The notes under the pieces are model-generated. The model saw only the letters and a list, made by a program, of their open reading frames with translations, did not search any database and was not told the DNA's origin. The position numbers were made by a program, and so were the translations under genes. A stretch of 14,264 nucleotides of DNA from Desulfobacterales bacterium. Its GTDB lineage: Bacteria > Desulfobacterota > Desulfobacteria > Desulfobacterales > UBA11574. Below are positions 1 through 6,727 of this stretch, piece by piece. Numbering within the stretch: position 1 is the stretch's first letter; every line of letters starts with the position of its first letter. The stretch spans positions 1 to 14,264 of the forward strand of contig JAAXQD010000061.1 of the NCBI GenBank assembly GCA_012974475.1, written 5' to 3'.

Positions 1-888
1 ACGGTCAAGGCCTCAATACCCACGGGAGGTAAAACGTCCGGGTGGGTGTCACCTGACCGGAGCAAAAAAACTCTAGTGGCGGCTTCGGTGCCGGATAAGA
101 CATCGGGCAAGATCTCCACATCGGCGTCAACGCCGGCGAAACCCCCTGCATCGCCGAAGATATCCGAAACTACCCAGCAGGATGTCGGGAAACACCTCGA
201 GAAACCTGCTCCAAAACCGGTTGAGACACAGAAGGAACTCTCAGGCAAAGACCTCACGGCTGCTGAAGAACTTTCTCTTGAGGCGACGTCCTCGGCTGGA
301 TCATCGGTGTTTTCCAAAAAACCGGCCATCGGGGCGGCGGCAGCGTCTTCGGTAAAACCGCCGGCACAAACGGCTGATGTAAAAGAAGAACCGAGGGTGG
401 TTCATCAAATGGTGACCCAAGAAAAGGAGCGATCCGCCGCAACCTTGCCCGAGAAAAAGAGCGCCTCTGTCCAAAGCGATGCGCCGGCGGCTGAGCCTGA
501 AACCCTCGCCAAACAAACGGTTTCCCAATACAATTTGCAGGACCGGCTGAAAATCTTTTTAAGGGCGTACTGCCGGACCTACGAGCGAAAGGACCTGGAG
601 GCGTTCAGCAGTTTTTTTGCCTCGGATGCCGTTGAAAAAGACAAACCGTTTAAATCCTGGGCGCCTCAGTATCGTCAAAATTTTAACAAGATCGATTCCA
701 TGATTTACAACATCGAGCTGGAGCGTTTTGCCACCCAGGACAAGACCGGAGAGGTTAGAATCGAGGGGACCTTTCAGGTGAGGGCCAAATTGAGCGGCAG
801 TAAAAAATGGCGGAAAAGCAGCGGCCGGATTTCCATGGTGCTTGAACCGTACAAAGATTCGTTTAGGGTTAAGCAGTTGAATTATTAA
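1..888 (+). CDS. C-terminal part of a protein with low-complexity linker and NTF2-like domain (5' partial)
   Basis: The frame is open from the first base, so the gene almost certainly begins upstream of the window; the GTG at 46 has no Shine-Dalgarno before it and is probably internal. About 295 residues are visible. Residues up to about base 520 are rich in Ala, Pro, Lys, Ser and Thr, with no hydrophobic segment, and look like a disordered linker. From about base 530 to the stop the sequence is compact and folded in character: an amphipathic helix (LKIFLRAYCRTYERKDLEAF), then FFASDA, then alternating beta-strand-like segments ending in SFRVKQLNY. This order is typical of NTF2-like/SnoaL-type domains at the C-terminus of secretion or cell-envelope proteins. 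Such a domain usually binds a small ligand or a protein partner; no catalytic residues can be named. The gene converges on the polysaccharide-export gene with only 12 bases between stops. The function of the missing N-terminal part is unknown; an envelope or exopolysaccharide role is inference from the neighbours. Confidence 0.85.
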   Translation, partial: TVKASIPTGGKTSGWVSPDRSKKTLVAASVPDKTSGKISTSASTPAKPPASPKISETTQQDVGKHLEKPAPKPVETQKELSGKDLTAAEELSLEATSSAGSSVFSKKPAIGAAAASSVKPPAQTADVKEEPRVVHQMVTQEKERSAATLPEKKSASVQSDAPAAEPETLAKQTVSQYNLQDRLKIFLRAYCRTYERKDLEAFSSFFASDAVEKDKPFKSWAPQYRQNFNKIDSMIYNIELERFATQDKTGEVRIEGTFQVRAKLSGSKKWRKSSGRISMVLEPYKDSFRVKQLNY

Positions 889-900
889 ACCAGAGGATTT

Positions 901-1929
901 TTACTGCTCCGGATTCTTATACCCCACACCGGCGAATCCAGGGATTCCGATCCATAGCCCTGACCCGTGAACCATCTTTCCCCAGGAGCTGGTTTTGACC
1001 ACGATGATGTCCGCGTCTTTTATTTTCATTTCCTGATTTTCCGCTTTGTTCAGATCCACCTCGATGGCTTTGCGTTCTCTCCCATCGACATTCCGGATCA
1101 AAACCAAAGAATCCTTGAGACCCCAGGGGGCAATCCCTCCGGCAGCCAGCAGCGCCTCCCTCAGAATCAGATTGTCTTTGATGGGATAGGATCCCGGACG
1201 GCGGATGGCACCGTCCACAAAGAACTGGCCGGCCTCGGGGGCAAAAACGATATCCCCGCCATTGATGTCCACATTCAAGTCCGTCCGACCTTCCTGTATC
1301 AACTCATCCAGATCCACCAGCAATACATTCGGTTCATCGGGGCGAACGGAATGGCGCCGGATCTGAACCATGTTCCCCGCCTTGTCGGTGAGACCGCCGG
1401 CCAGAGCCATCACATCCAGGAGGCTCTGTTTTGAAGGATATTCGAAGGTTCCGGGCTGTTTAAACTGCCCCACCAGCGTCACACGCTGGCTCAGGTGTTC
1501 TTCGACAAATACGCTGACATGGGGGTCTTTAATGTATTTTGCCCGGTAAAGATCTTCGATTTTTACCTCGGCTTCACGGGCTGTCAACCCCTTGATCTCG
1601 ATCTGTCCCAGGAGCGGAAGGGTCACGTATCCCCGGGAACTGACCCGGGCCGTGGTATTCAGACTTTTGGATTCAAACACGGTGATTTCGAGGAGATCCC
1701 CGGCGCCCAAAAGATAATCGCTGGGGTCGGTGTGCATCTTGGCGGCGGCGAACATCTGTTCGTTAAAGCGCGTGATTTCATCCTCTTGGATCGGTACGGT
1801 GGCATATTTCTTTACGATGGCCTCGGTGGTGTTCTGGTTGTTGCTGCAGGCGGTCAAAACGACGGCGAGAAACGCCACGGCCAGAATTGCCGTCAAAAAA
1901 ATGCAAATATGTTCGTTTTTTTTCGACAT
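901..1929 (-). CDS. Wza/KpsD-type polysaccharide export lipoprotein with two SLBB domains
   Basis: This is an outer-membrane polysaccharide export protein, the pore component that carries capsule or exopolysaccharide out of the cell. I place the start at the ATG at 1929, giving 342 residues, because the protein then begins directly with a lipoprotein signal peptide (Lys-Lys near the N-terminus, hydrophobic core to residue 24, lipobox LTAC with Cys28). The longer GTG start at 1968 lacks a Shine-Dalgarno and would bury that signal. Residues 72-142 form the polysaccharide-export domain (DYLLGAGDLLEITVFESKSL, then GYVTLPLLGQIEIKGLT). Two SLBB repeats follow at about 149-230 (VTLVGQFKQPGTFEYP, DVMALAGGL) and 236-313 (FFVDGAIRRPGSYPI, EALLAAGGI). 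The short C-terminal tail after residue 314 lacks a long amphipathic helix like that of E. coli Wza, so how the pore crosses the outer membrane is unclear. It lies 100 bases downstream of the FecR-like gene, probably in one transcript. Family assignment is firm; the exported polymer is unknown. Confidence 0.95.
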   Translation of the reverse strand: MSKKNEHICIFLTAILAVAFLAVVLTACSNNQNTTEAIVKKYATVPIQEDEITRFNEQMFAAAKMHTDPSDYLLGAGDLLEITVFESKSLNTTARVSSRGYVTLPLLGQIEIKGLTAREAEVKIEDLYRAKYIKDPHVSVFVEEHLSQRVTLVGQFKQPGTFEYPSKQSLLDVMALAGGLTDKAGNMVQIRRHSVRPDEPNVLLVDLDELIQEGRTDLNVDINGGDIVFAPEAGQFFVDGAIRRPGSYPIKDNLILREALLAAGGIAPWGLKDSLVLIRNVDGRERKAIEVDLNKAENQEMKIKDADIIVVKTSSWGKMVHGSGLWIGIPGFAGVGYKNPEQ

Positions 1930-2029
1930 GTTTTCCAAAGGTATCACAAAAGGAAAGCGGCATGTCACCGGGAGACAGGTGAGCTACCGCGAAGGTGTCT
2001 GATGGAGTTTGTTAACTTTTTATGCCGTC

Positions 2030-2833
2030 TCAAGGCGACGCCGGGCTTCCCCCCCCGCCGTCATCGCCGCCGCCGCCGCCGGCGGCAAGGCCGATTCCAG
2101 CACCCATCAATACAATACCTCCGACAACAGCCGCCGTCGTTGATACACCGCCGGTGGAAACTTCGGTGCCGGTTTCCTCGGCAGGCGTCTCTTCAGCAGC
2201 ACCTTCTTGAGCGCCTTCTTCAGCAGCGCCTTCTTCAGTTTTTCCTTCCTCGGGGTCTTCTTTGAAAATTTCAGCCTGAGCCAATCTGAGCTCACGACCG
2301 GCATCGATGGTTATGGGCTGACCGTCGTCCACCATCATCATCAGGGCGCCGCCTTCGAGTACCCCCACCCGTGTAATACCCTCTTCGACGAACACGTATC
2401 CTTTCAAAGGCTGGCCGTTTGAAGCGGCTTTGAGCATGACCTCACGGGTGGTGATCACCCCGTCGGGTGTTTGAAATACCAGTGCACGGGGCAGGGCGGA
2501 AAGGGCAAAATATACGATGCCGGTTTTTACGGTCAATCTTCGGTAATCGGTGCCGGTTGCCACAGAAAAAAGGCTTTTGTCCACAGCCACGAGGTAGAGA
2601 TCCTTCAGTTTGACGCCGCACTCTCCCTTAACGGACAATAGCGTGTCTTCGGGAAGGGGCGCTTCGGAAGTGAATTCACCGATCTTCTGATGGCCGTGGT
2701 ACAGGCTTACGGTGCCTTTGGGGAGGATTCTGCCTGCAGACGATCCTGCAGAAAAGCCTGTGGACGCAAACATTAGAATTACGAAGACGGTTATTACACT
2801 CAAGCAGGTTTTATTTTTTCGGAACTGCTGCAT
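2030..2833 (-). CDS. FecR-like exported protein with Glu-rich linker, C-terminal membrane helix and poly-Gly tail
   Basis: The product has 267 residues; the ATG at 2833 has a good Shine-Dalgarno (GGAGG, 2841-2845). Residues 1-28 are a signal peptide (RKNK, then a hydrophobic core ending TGFSAGS). Residues about 38-187 read like a FecR-type beta-roll: PLPEDTLLSVKGECGVKLKD, RRLTVKTGIVYFALSALPRA, VFQTPDGVITTREVMLKA, GVLEGGALMMMVDDGQ, ITIDAGRELRLA. Then come an imperfectly repetitive acidic linker (about 192-224), a hydrophobic helix (about 231-251) and a Gly-rich end with GGGGGDDGGGG. The protein is therefore predicted to be periplasmic with its C-terminus in a membrane. FecR-like domains in exopolysaccharide loci are commonly uncharacterised; no anti-sigma N-terminal domain is present, so this is not a classical FecR regulator. 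It is the first gene of a probable two-gene unit with the export lipoprotein. The gene assignment is firm, the FecR-like fold is a pattern judgement, and its role in polymer export or regulation is inferred. Confidence 0.85.
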   Translation of the reverse strand: MQQFRKNKTCLSVITVFVILMFASTGFSAGSSAGRILPKGTVSLYHGHQKIGEFTSEAPLPEDTLLSVKGECGVKLKDLYLVAVDKSLFSVATGTDYRRLTVKTGIVYFALSALPRALVFQTPDGVITTREVMLKAASNGQPLKGYVFVEEGITRVGVLEGGALMMMVDDGQPITIDAGRELRLAQAEIFKEDPEEGKTEEGAAEEGAQEGAAEETPAEETGTEVSTGGVSTTAAVVGGIVLMGAGIGLAAGGGGGDDGGGGSPASP

Positions 2834-2961
2834 CTTTTTGCCTCCATTTTTGAGACCTCTTGGACGGGCAGGGAAAGCGGATGATACCCCATCTCCTTCG
2901 TTATCAAGGGCACGCAGTGGGCGACTACGGCTTCGTCCTTGATGACTTGGATCTGGGGCAT
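2800..2961 (-). CDS. Possible 53-codon leader ORF overlapping the FecR-like start
   Basis: An ATG at 2961 opens 53 codons ending in TGA at 2800-2802, overlapping the first 34 bases of the FecR-like gene in another frame. It begins MPQIQVIKDEAVVAHC. The part upstream of the overlap uses mostly G or C in third codon positions, as real genes here do, and it lies downstream of the candidate promoter at 3031-3057. I see no Shine-Dalgarno, domain or membrane segment. It may be a leader peptide coupled to the next gene, a remnant of a lost gene, or chance. Confidence 0.25.
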   Translation of the reverse strand: MPQIQVIKDEAVVAHCVPLITKEMGYHPLSLPVQEVSKMEAKRCSSSEKIKPA

Positions 2962-3237
2962 CCTAAACTTTCGCTCAATCAGGGCTATACAATATCTTTG
3001 CAAACCATATAACCATATTTCGGGTAACACATTATTATAAATTGCCGGGCATGTCAAATTTTAAATCCCGACGAACCCGCAAAAAATCTTGTCCTACCCC
3101 ATGGCGCACAGAAGCGGCAGGATAAAAGAAGGTGTTTTTTAAAAGGTCCTGCAAGACGGCTTTGACTTTGGCGGTATTTTGTGATAGGCAGTTGTTATCA
3201 TATCCAAAAACAGGACTTTTATCTAAAGAAGATCAAC
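2834..3237. other. Intergenic region between the divergent FecR-like and zinc-ribbon genes
   Basis: About 400 bases separate two divergent genes. The left part holds the FecR-like Shine-Dalgarno and the possible leader ORF, the middle the AT-rich minus-strand promoter candidate. On the plus strand, TTGACT at 3162-3167 could be a -35 box for the zinc-ribbon gene, but no convincing -10 box follows it. I see nothing else in bases 3060-3160. Confidence 0.5.
3031..3057 (-). promoter_or_regulatory. Candidate sigma70 promoter for the FecR-like/export pair
   Basis: Read on the minus strand, a perfect TTGACA (3052-3057) is followed by an AT-rich run containing TATAAT, AATAAT and TAATGT at spacings of 12, 15 and 17 bases. 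No single hexamer is ideal in both match and spacing, so the exact -10 is undecided. A start near 3025 would give a leader of about 190 bases before the FecR-like ATG. Confidence 0.4.
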
Positions 3238-3594
3238 ATGGAAAATGAAGAAAATAAAATCGAGACGGGTTTAGAATGGGAGCAGCGCACGCTGTGCAGT
3301 GATGAAAGCTGCATCGGGGTCATCGGCCCGGACGGACGCTGCAAAGAATGCGGACTTCCCTATACAGGCGGACCTTCCGGAAATATCGAACAAACGCCGG
3401 TCGAGGCGGATTTTGAAGAAGTTGTCGAAGATGAAGATGCCGACGAAGACCTGGAAGAATTTTCGGAAGATGAAGACGCGGACGTCACGGATTTAGAGTG
3501 GGAGCAGCGCACGCTGTGCAGTGATGAAAGCTGCATCGGCGTCATCGGTCCGGACGGGCGTTGCACGGAATGCGGCAAGCCACAAGACCTTTGA
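3238..3594 (+). CDS. Small acidic protein with two near-identical zinc-ribbon-like modules
   Basis: I take the ATG at 3238 (118 residues) instead of the in-frame GTG at 3181; a weak GAAG lies a few bases upstream. The protein is two copies of one module, residues 12-39 and 86-113, each running LEWEQRTLCSDESCIGVIG and on to PDGRC and CG. Each has four cysteines spaced C-x4-C-x9-C-x2-C (Cys20, 25, 35, 38 and Cys94, 99, 109, 112), which should bind one zinc each. The joining segment (about 55-85) is strongly acidic, with runs such as EDEDADEDLEEFSEDEDADV, and is probably disordered. There is no signal peptide or membrane helix, so it is likely cytoplasmic. Single copies of such modules occur as small add-on domains in deltaproteobacterial proteins (recollection). 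I cannot name a function; binding of protein or nucleic acid is possible. It stands alone on its strand. Confidence 0.83.
   Translation: MENEENKIETGLEWEQRTLCSDESCIGVIGPDGRCKECGLPYTGGPSGNIEQTPVEADFEEVVEDEDADEDLEEFSEDEDADVTDLEWEQRTLCSDESCIGVIGPDGRCTECGKPQDL
3271..3353 (+). repeat. Intragenic direct repeat, copy 1 (zinc-ribbon module)
   Basis: This 83-base unit starts TTAGAATGGGAGCAGCGCAC and ends TGCGG. It matches the copy at 3493-3575 at all but about 7 positions, in the same reading frame, and most differences are silent. Confidence 0.9.
3493..3575 (+). repeat. Intragenic direct repeat, copy 2 (zinc-ribbon module)
   Basis: Second copy of the 83-base unit, starting TTAGAGTGGGAGCAGCGCAC. The only amino-acid change against copy 1 is Lys to Thr between the third and fourth cysteines; the rest of the unit encodes the same residues. 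Confidence 0.9.
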
Positions 3595-3624
3595 AAAACC
3601 GGGTCTTTTGGGGATTCTTTGCTT

Positions 3625-4842
3625 TCAGCCCTCGAGATCCAGGGGGCCGGTCCTCGGGTCTGCCTGGGCGGACACGACTTTTTTATGATGCGTCAGAAGC
3701 ATGAACAGACCCAGACAGAGCATCATCATGACCGCTCCTGCCGGAAACGCGTTGCGAAGCCGGGAAACATCCATCATTAAACCCGCCAGTAGCGATCCGG
3801 CCAGCATCCCCAGACTGTGGGCCATTGCCAGAAGGCCCATGACCGACCCCATGCCATCGATTTCACCGCCTTTTAGAACCGCCAGTGCCATCAATGCCGG
3901 CATTGAAACACCGCCGCCAAGGCCGAACAATATGCTGGCCGACAAAAGATCCCCGTAGCTGTCTGCCCAGTCAAAAGAGAAAATCGCATAGGTGATGATC
4001 AAACCTCCGGCCACAACCATCATTTTCCGGTTCACCCGGTCTGCCATGAACCCCATGGGAACGTGCAGCAATCCGCTGGAAAAGACGCCGATGGCCACCA
4101 GAATTCCGATGGAGGAACTCGAAAGTGAAAACTCTAAATCGGCCAATACCGGAAGAAAGCTCCAGATGACCCCGATACACGCTGCATAGGCAAGTCTGAA
4201 GAAAAAAAGTCCGGCCATTTCTTTGTCCTGGAGCACCCATTTCCATGGCAAGGGCTCAATGCCCCGGCTGACGACCCGCTCTGATTTTGTGGGGGGAAGC
4301 AGGAAGAAGCTCAGCATAAAACCAAGAAACGTCAGAAACCCCATGGATGCAAAGGAGGTGCCCAGGCTGAATCGGTCACGGATTATGCCGCCGATGAGGG
4401 GGCCGATGCTCAGTCCCAGAAACATGGACATATTGAACAATCCCATGGTGAAACCTTCACGGCCGGTGGGCGTGATTTCCCCCACATAGGCCTGAACGGC
4501 CGGCATTATCATGGCGGATGCGATACCTTGAAGAAATCTTAGGGCAATGAGGGATTCGACACTGTTTGAGAGCATGAACGCCAGTGAAACGACGGTATAG
4601 GCGAAAAGTCCTGCAACGATAAACGGCTTTCGCCCTTTTTGGTCGGATTTCCTGCCGAAATACGGGAGCAAAAAGGTTCTGGAAATGGAAAACGCGCCGA
4701 ATATCAAGCCGATGTACAGGCCGCTGGCCCCCAGATCGTGGGCGTAGATGGGAAGCAGGGGAACCACGATCCCCACGCCGGTGACGGTACCGAACATGGA
4801 AAAGAACAGGATTCCGAATATGTTTTTATCGATTTTTTTCAT
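3625..4842 (-). CDS. Major facilitator superfamily drug:H+ antiporter-like transporter (DHA1 type)
   Basis: The product has 405 residues, the usual size for a 12-helix MFS carrier of the inner membrane. Family motifs are clear: motif A between helices 2 and 3 (GRKSDQKGRKP, 63-73), motif B (RFLQG, 102-106), and the antiporter motif C in helix 5 (LGLSIGPLIGG, 142-152). A second motif-A-like loop lies in the C-terminal half (GFMADRVNRK, 264-273). Motif C is diagnostic of proton-driven efflux, so export of a small molecule is likely; the substrate cannot be read from sequence. The hydrophobic pattern is continuous with no frameshift. The ATG at 4842 lacks a good Shine-Dalgarno, but the first residues (MKKIDKNIFGILFF) look like a normal cytoplasmic N-terminus leading into helix 1. 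It lies 205 bases downstream of the mutase gene on the same strand, beyond a strong terminator, so it probably has its own promoter in 4843-4942. Confidence 0.93.
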   Translation of the reverse strand: MKKIDKNIFGILFFSMFGTVTGVGIVVPLLPIYAHDLGASGLYIGLIFGAFSISRTFLLPYFGRKSDQKGRKPFIVAGLFAYTVVSLAFMLSNSVESLIALRFLQGIASAMIMPAVQAYVGEITPTGREGFTMGLFNMSMFLGLSIGPLIGGIIRDRFSLGTSFASMGFLTFLGFMLSFFLLPPTKSERVVSRGIEPLPWKWVLQDKEMAGLFFFRLAYAACIGVIWSFLPVLADLEFSLSSSSIGILVAIGVFSSGLLHVPMGFMADRVNRKMMVVAGGLIITYAIFSFDWADSYGDLLSASILFGLGGGVSMPALMALAVLKGGEIDGMGSVMGLLAMAHSLGMLAGSLLAGLMMDVSRLRNAFPAGAVMMMLCLGLFMLLTHHKKVVSAQADPRTGPLDLEG

Positions 4843-4942
4843 TCAAATGCGTTTTTATCCATCATCGGTCCAAAATGGTTTTCTCCGGAAATCGAGCCGT
4901 TGTTTCAAAGGGTTAAAAGGGAACCTTCTTCAAGAAAAACGA

Positions 4943-4980
4943 ATAAAACGCCATTCACTGTAAAGTGGATGGCGTTTTAT
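4943..4980 (-). terminator. Strong rho-independent, probably bidirectional terminator
   Basis: ATAAAACGCCAT (4943-4954) and ATGGCGTTTTAT (4969-4980) are perfect 12-bp complements. The stem extends inward by four more pairs (one G-T wobble) to a six-base loop, TGTAAA. T-rich sequence flanks the stem in both directions. It lies about 70 bases past the stop of the mutase gene and should end its minus-strand transcript. Confidence 0.85.
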
Positions 4981-5047
4981 TTCAATAGAATTAGTTGTCA
5001 AAATGTCGAAGGGACCCTGCGGCATTGCCGGGGATGAGACATTCGGG

Positions 5048-6397
5048 TTATGCGTTCTTAAAGTCGGCCAGGGTGGATTCCATAAGGTCTCTGATCTCCA
5101 AAAGCCTCGATTCCGACATGGCTTCAAAACGGAGTACAAGGGCCGGCTGGGTGTTGGATGCACGGACCAGGCCCCACCCGTCATCAAACAAAACACGGAC
5201 GCCGTCGATGTCGATAACGTTGTGTTCCTTCCGGAAAAATTCGGTCACTTTCTCTACCAGGGCAAACTTTTTATCATCCGGACATTCCACGCGTATTTCC
5301 GGGGTGGAATAGGTCTTGGGGACATCGGACAAAAGGTCTGATATTTTCATTCCGGTTCGGGTCAATATCTCCAGGAGCCGGCAGCAGGCATAGGTGGCAT
5401 CGTCATAACCGAAATACCGGTCGGCAAAAAACATGTGGCCGCTCATTTCACCGGCCAGTTCGGCCTTTTCGACTTTCATTTTCTTTTTGATCAAGGAATG
5501 ACCGGTCCGCCACATAATGGCCCGTCCGCCGTGTTTTTCGATGTCGTCGTACAGGGTCTTTGAGCATTTTACTTCAGATATGAAGGTTGCCCCGGGTTTC
5601 CTTGACAGGATCTCCCGGGCAAATATGATCAGCAGCTTGTCTCCGAAGATGAGGGTCCCCTTTTCATCCACAACGCCGATTCGATCGCCGTCACCGTCAA
5701 AGCCGATGCCCACATCCAATTCTTTTTCCCTGACCATGGCGATGAGATCCTGCATGTTCTTTTCCACCGTAGGGTCGGCTTCGTGGTTGGGGAATGTGCC
5801 GTCCATGTCGCAGTAAATATCATATACGTCACAACCGATATTCTTGAGTATCGGCACCGCCACCACCCCTGCGGTTCCGTTCCCTGCATCCACGCCCACC
5901 TTGACGGGCCCGGCCAGGGTTATGTTGTTTTCCAAAAATTCCCGGTAGGGTGTGACCGCGTCCCCGGTGGAACGGGACCCGTCTCCCGTGGCAAACGATT
6001 TTTCAGTGATGATCCCGAGAATTTCCTGAATGTCCTTCCCGTGGATTGAATCCAAACCGATGCAGAGCTTGAAACCGTTGTATTCTCCGGGATTGTGGCT
6101 GGCCGTAACCATCACCCCGCCTTCCCGGTCAAAGTGCTGGATGGAGAAATAGAACACCGGCGTGGGGCAAACCCCGATGTCCTTGACATCACATCCGGTG
6201 GACGTCAAACCCTGGATAATCTTTTCAGAATACAGATCCGACGTCAGTCTGCAGTCCCGGCCGACGTTGAGTTTCGTGCATCCGCGCTTTTTGAGATACG
6301 TGCCGACGCCTTTTCCGATCAGAAGAACATCATCCTCGGTCATATCCTTTCCAGCGATTCCCCTGATATCGTATTCTCTGAACATTTCCGGATTCAT
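5048..6397 (-). CDS. Phosphomannomutase/phosphoglucomutase
   Basis: The enzyme interconverts hexose-6-phosphate and hexose-1-phosphate (mannose and/or glucose) in the cytoplasm, supplying sugar-1-phosphates for GDP-mannose or UDP-glucose. At 449 residues it has full family length and all four domains of the alpha-D-phosphohexomutase family. The catalytic phosphoserine loop is TASHNPGEYNGFK (Ser100). The Mg2+-binding loop is DGDGDR (234-239), the sugar-specificity loop GEMSGH (316-321), and the phosphate-binding loop RASNTQP (412-418). These match the AlgC/ManB type, which usually has dual mannose/glucose specificity. The ATG at 6397 is supported by AAAGGAGA (complement of 6404-6411). The substrate preference cannot be decided from sequence. 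The gene stands near, but not in, the polysaccharide-export pair, and the product would serve that pathway or LPS synthesis. It is divergent from the kinase-like gene across a 330-base regulatory region. Confidence 0.97.
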   Translation of the reverse strand: MNPEMFREYDIRGIAGKDMTEDDVLLIGKGVGTYLKKRGCTKLNVGRDCRLTSDLYSEKIIQGLTSTGCDVKDIGVCPTPVFYFSIQHFDREGGVMVTASHNPGEYNGFKLCIGLDSIHGKDIQEILGIITEKSFATGDGSRSTGDAVTPYREFLENNITLAGPVKVGVDAGNGTAGVVAVPILKNIGCDVYDIYCDMDGTFPNHEADPTVEKNMQDLIAMVREKELDVGIGFDGDGDRIGVVDEKGTLIFGDKLLIIFAREILSRKPGATFISEVKCSKTLYDDIEKHGGRAIMWRTGHSLIKKKMKVEKAELAGEMSGHMFFADRYFGYDDATYACCRLLEILTRTGMKISDLLSDVPKTYSTPEIRVECPDDKKFALVEKVTEFFRKEHNVIDIDGVRVLFDDGWGLVRASNTQPALVLRFEAMSESRLLEIRDLMESTLADFKNA

Positions 6398-6459
6398 GGG
6401 TGATCTCCTTTCTTATCCCGGTACTCTAGTTGGCTAATTCGACGACGAATTTAAGAATA

Positions 6460-6481
6460 CCCTTATAAGATCCTATAAGGG
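6460..6481. promoter_or_regulatory. 22-bp palindrome, possible operator or terminator-like hairpin
   Basis: CCCTTATA and TATAAGGG are perfect complements around the six-base centre AGATCC. GGCC and six T residues follow on the plus strand, giving a weak terminator look, but no plus-strand gene ends here. The position between two divergent genes, 16 bases before a -35 box, fits an operator as well. The two readings cannot be separated from sequence alone. Confidence 0.45.
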
Positions 6482-6497
6482 GCCTTTTTTAACCTGC

Positions 6498-6526
6498 TTG
6501 ACACCCTATTGCCTTATCTTTATACT
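6498..6526 (+). promoter_or_regulatory. Near-consensus sigma70 promoter for the kinase-like gene
   Basis: TTGACA (6498-6503) is followed by exactly 17 bases and TATACT (6521-6526): a perfect -35 box, optimal spacing and five of six matches at -10. Transcription would start near 6533, giving a leader of about 195 bases before the ATG at 6728. Most of that leader is the MITE-like element. Confidence 0.7.
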
Positions 6527-6555
6527 CACCCGACGTTTTTTTAACAAGACAATTC

Positions 6556-6653
6556 TGATGGCGTCGTAAAAAGTTCCATCTACTACGCCTTGTATATGAA
6601 CCTTTTTATTTAGCCATCTATAGTTGAATTCATGACTTTTTACGAGATCATCA
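6556..6653. mobile_element. 98-bp MITE-like element with 19-bp terminal inverted repeats
   Basis: The left end TGATGGCGTCGTAAAAAGT (6556-6574) and the reverse complement of the right end (6635-6653), TGATGATCTCGTAAAAAGT, match at 16 of 19 positions. ATTC flanks both sides (6552-6555 and 6654-6657), a possible 4-bp target duplication. There is no ORF inside. The same left end, extended to 34 bases with two mismatches, occurs at 14164-14197, so this is a dispersed repeat. Transcribed, the ends would pair into a long hairpin in the leader of the next gene. Mobility is inferred from structure only. Confidence 0.65.
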
Positions 6654-6680
6654 ATTCTGAGAGCCTCGCAAAAAGTCCGA
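6654..6680 (+). repeat. Third, diverged copy of the repeat end
   Basis: The sequence ATTCTGAGAGCCTCGCAAAA and the following AGTCC directly repeat the element's left border (ATTCTGATGGCGTCGTAAAA, then AGT) with a few changes. It abuts the right end of the element in direct orientation to its left end. It may be the remnant of a second insertion, or of the sequence into which the element inserted. No matching inverted partner is visible before 6727. Confidence 0.55.
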
Positions 6681-6727
6681 TTTCTGCGGTGGAATAAAAG
6701 CGGTTTAACCCTAATTGAGCTGAATCA

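Larger units (their letters stand above)
6398..6727. other. Divergent intergenic region with palindrome, promoter and repeat insertions
   Basis: This 330-base gap between the mutase (leftward) and the kinase-like gene (rightward) contains, in order, the mutase Shine-Dalgarno, a 22-bp palindrome, a plus-strand sigma70 promoter, a 98-bp MITE-like element and a third repeat end. No reading frame in it looks coding. I could not find a convincing minus-strand promoter for the mutase, although it must lie here. Confidence 0.8.

Noticed and set aside
2207..2260. Short repeats of the CTTCTTCAGCAGCGC type, considered as a CRISPR or microsatellite
   Set aside because: They are the coding repeats for the Glu/Ala-rich linker of the FecR-like protein and have no spacer structure.
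1495..2265. Plus-strand frame of 256 codons
   Set aside because: It runs antisense to both export-locus genes, whose signal peptides and domains are clear. Its tail is an Arg/Pro/Gln-rich product of the Gly- and Glu-rich coding repeats.
3584..3607. AAGACC/GGTCTT inverted pair across the zinc-ribbon stop codon, considered as a terminator
   Set aside because: Six pairs with a 12-base loop and only a short T-run are too weak to call.
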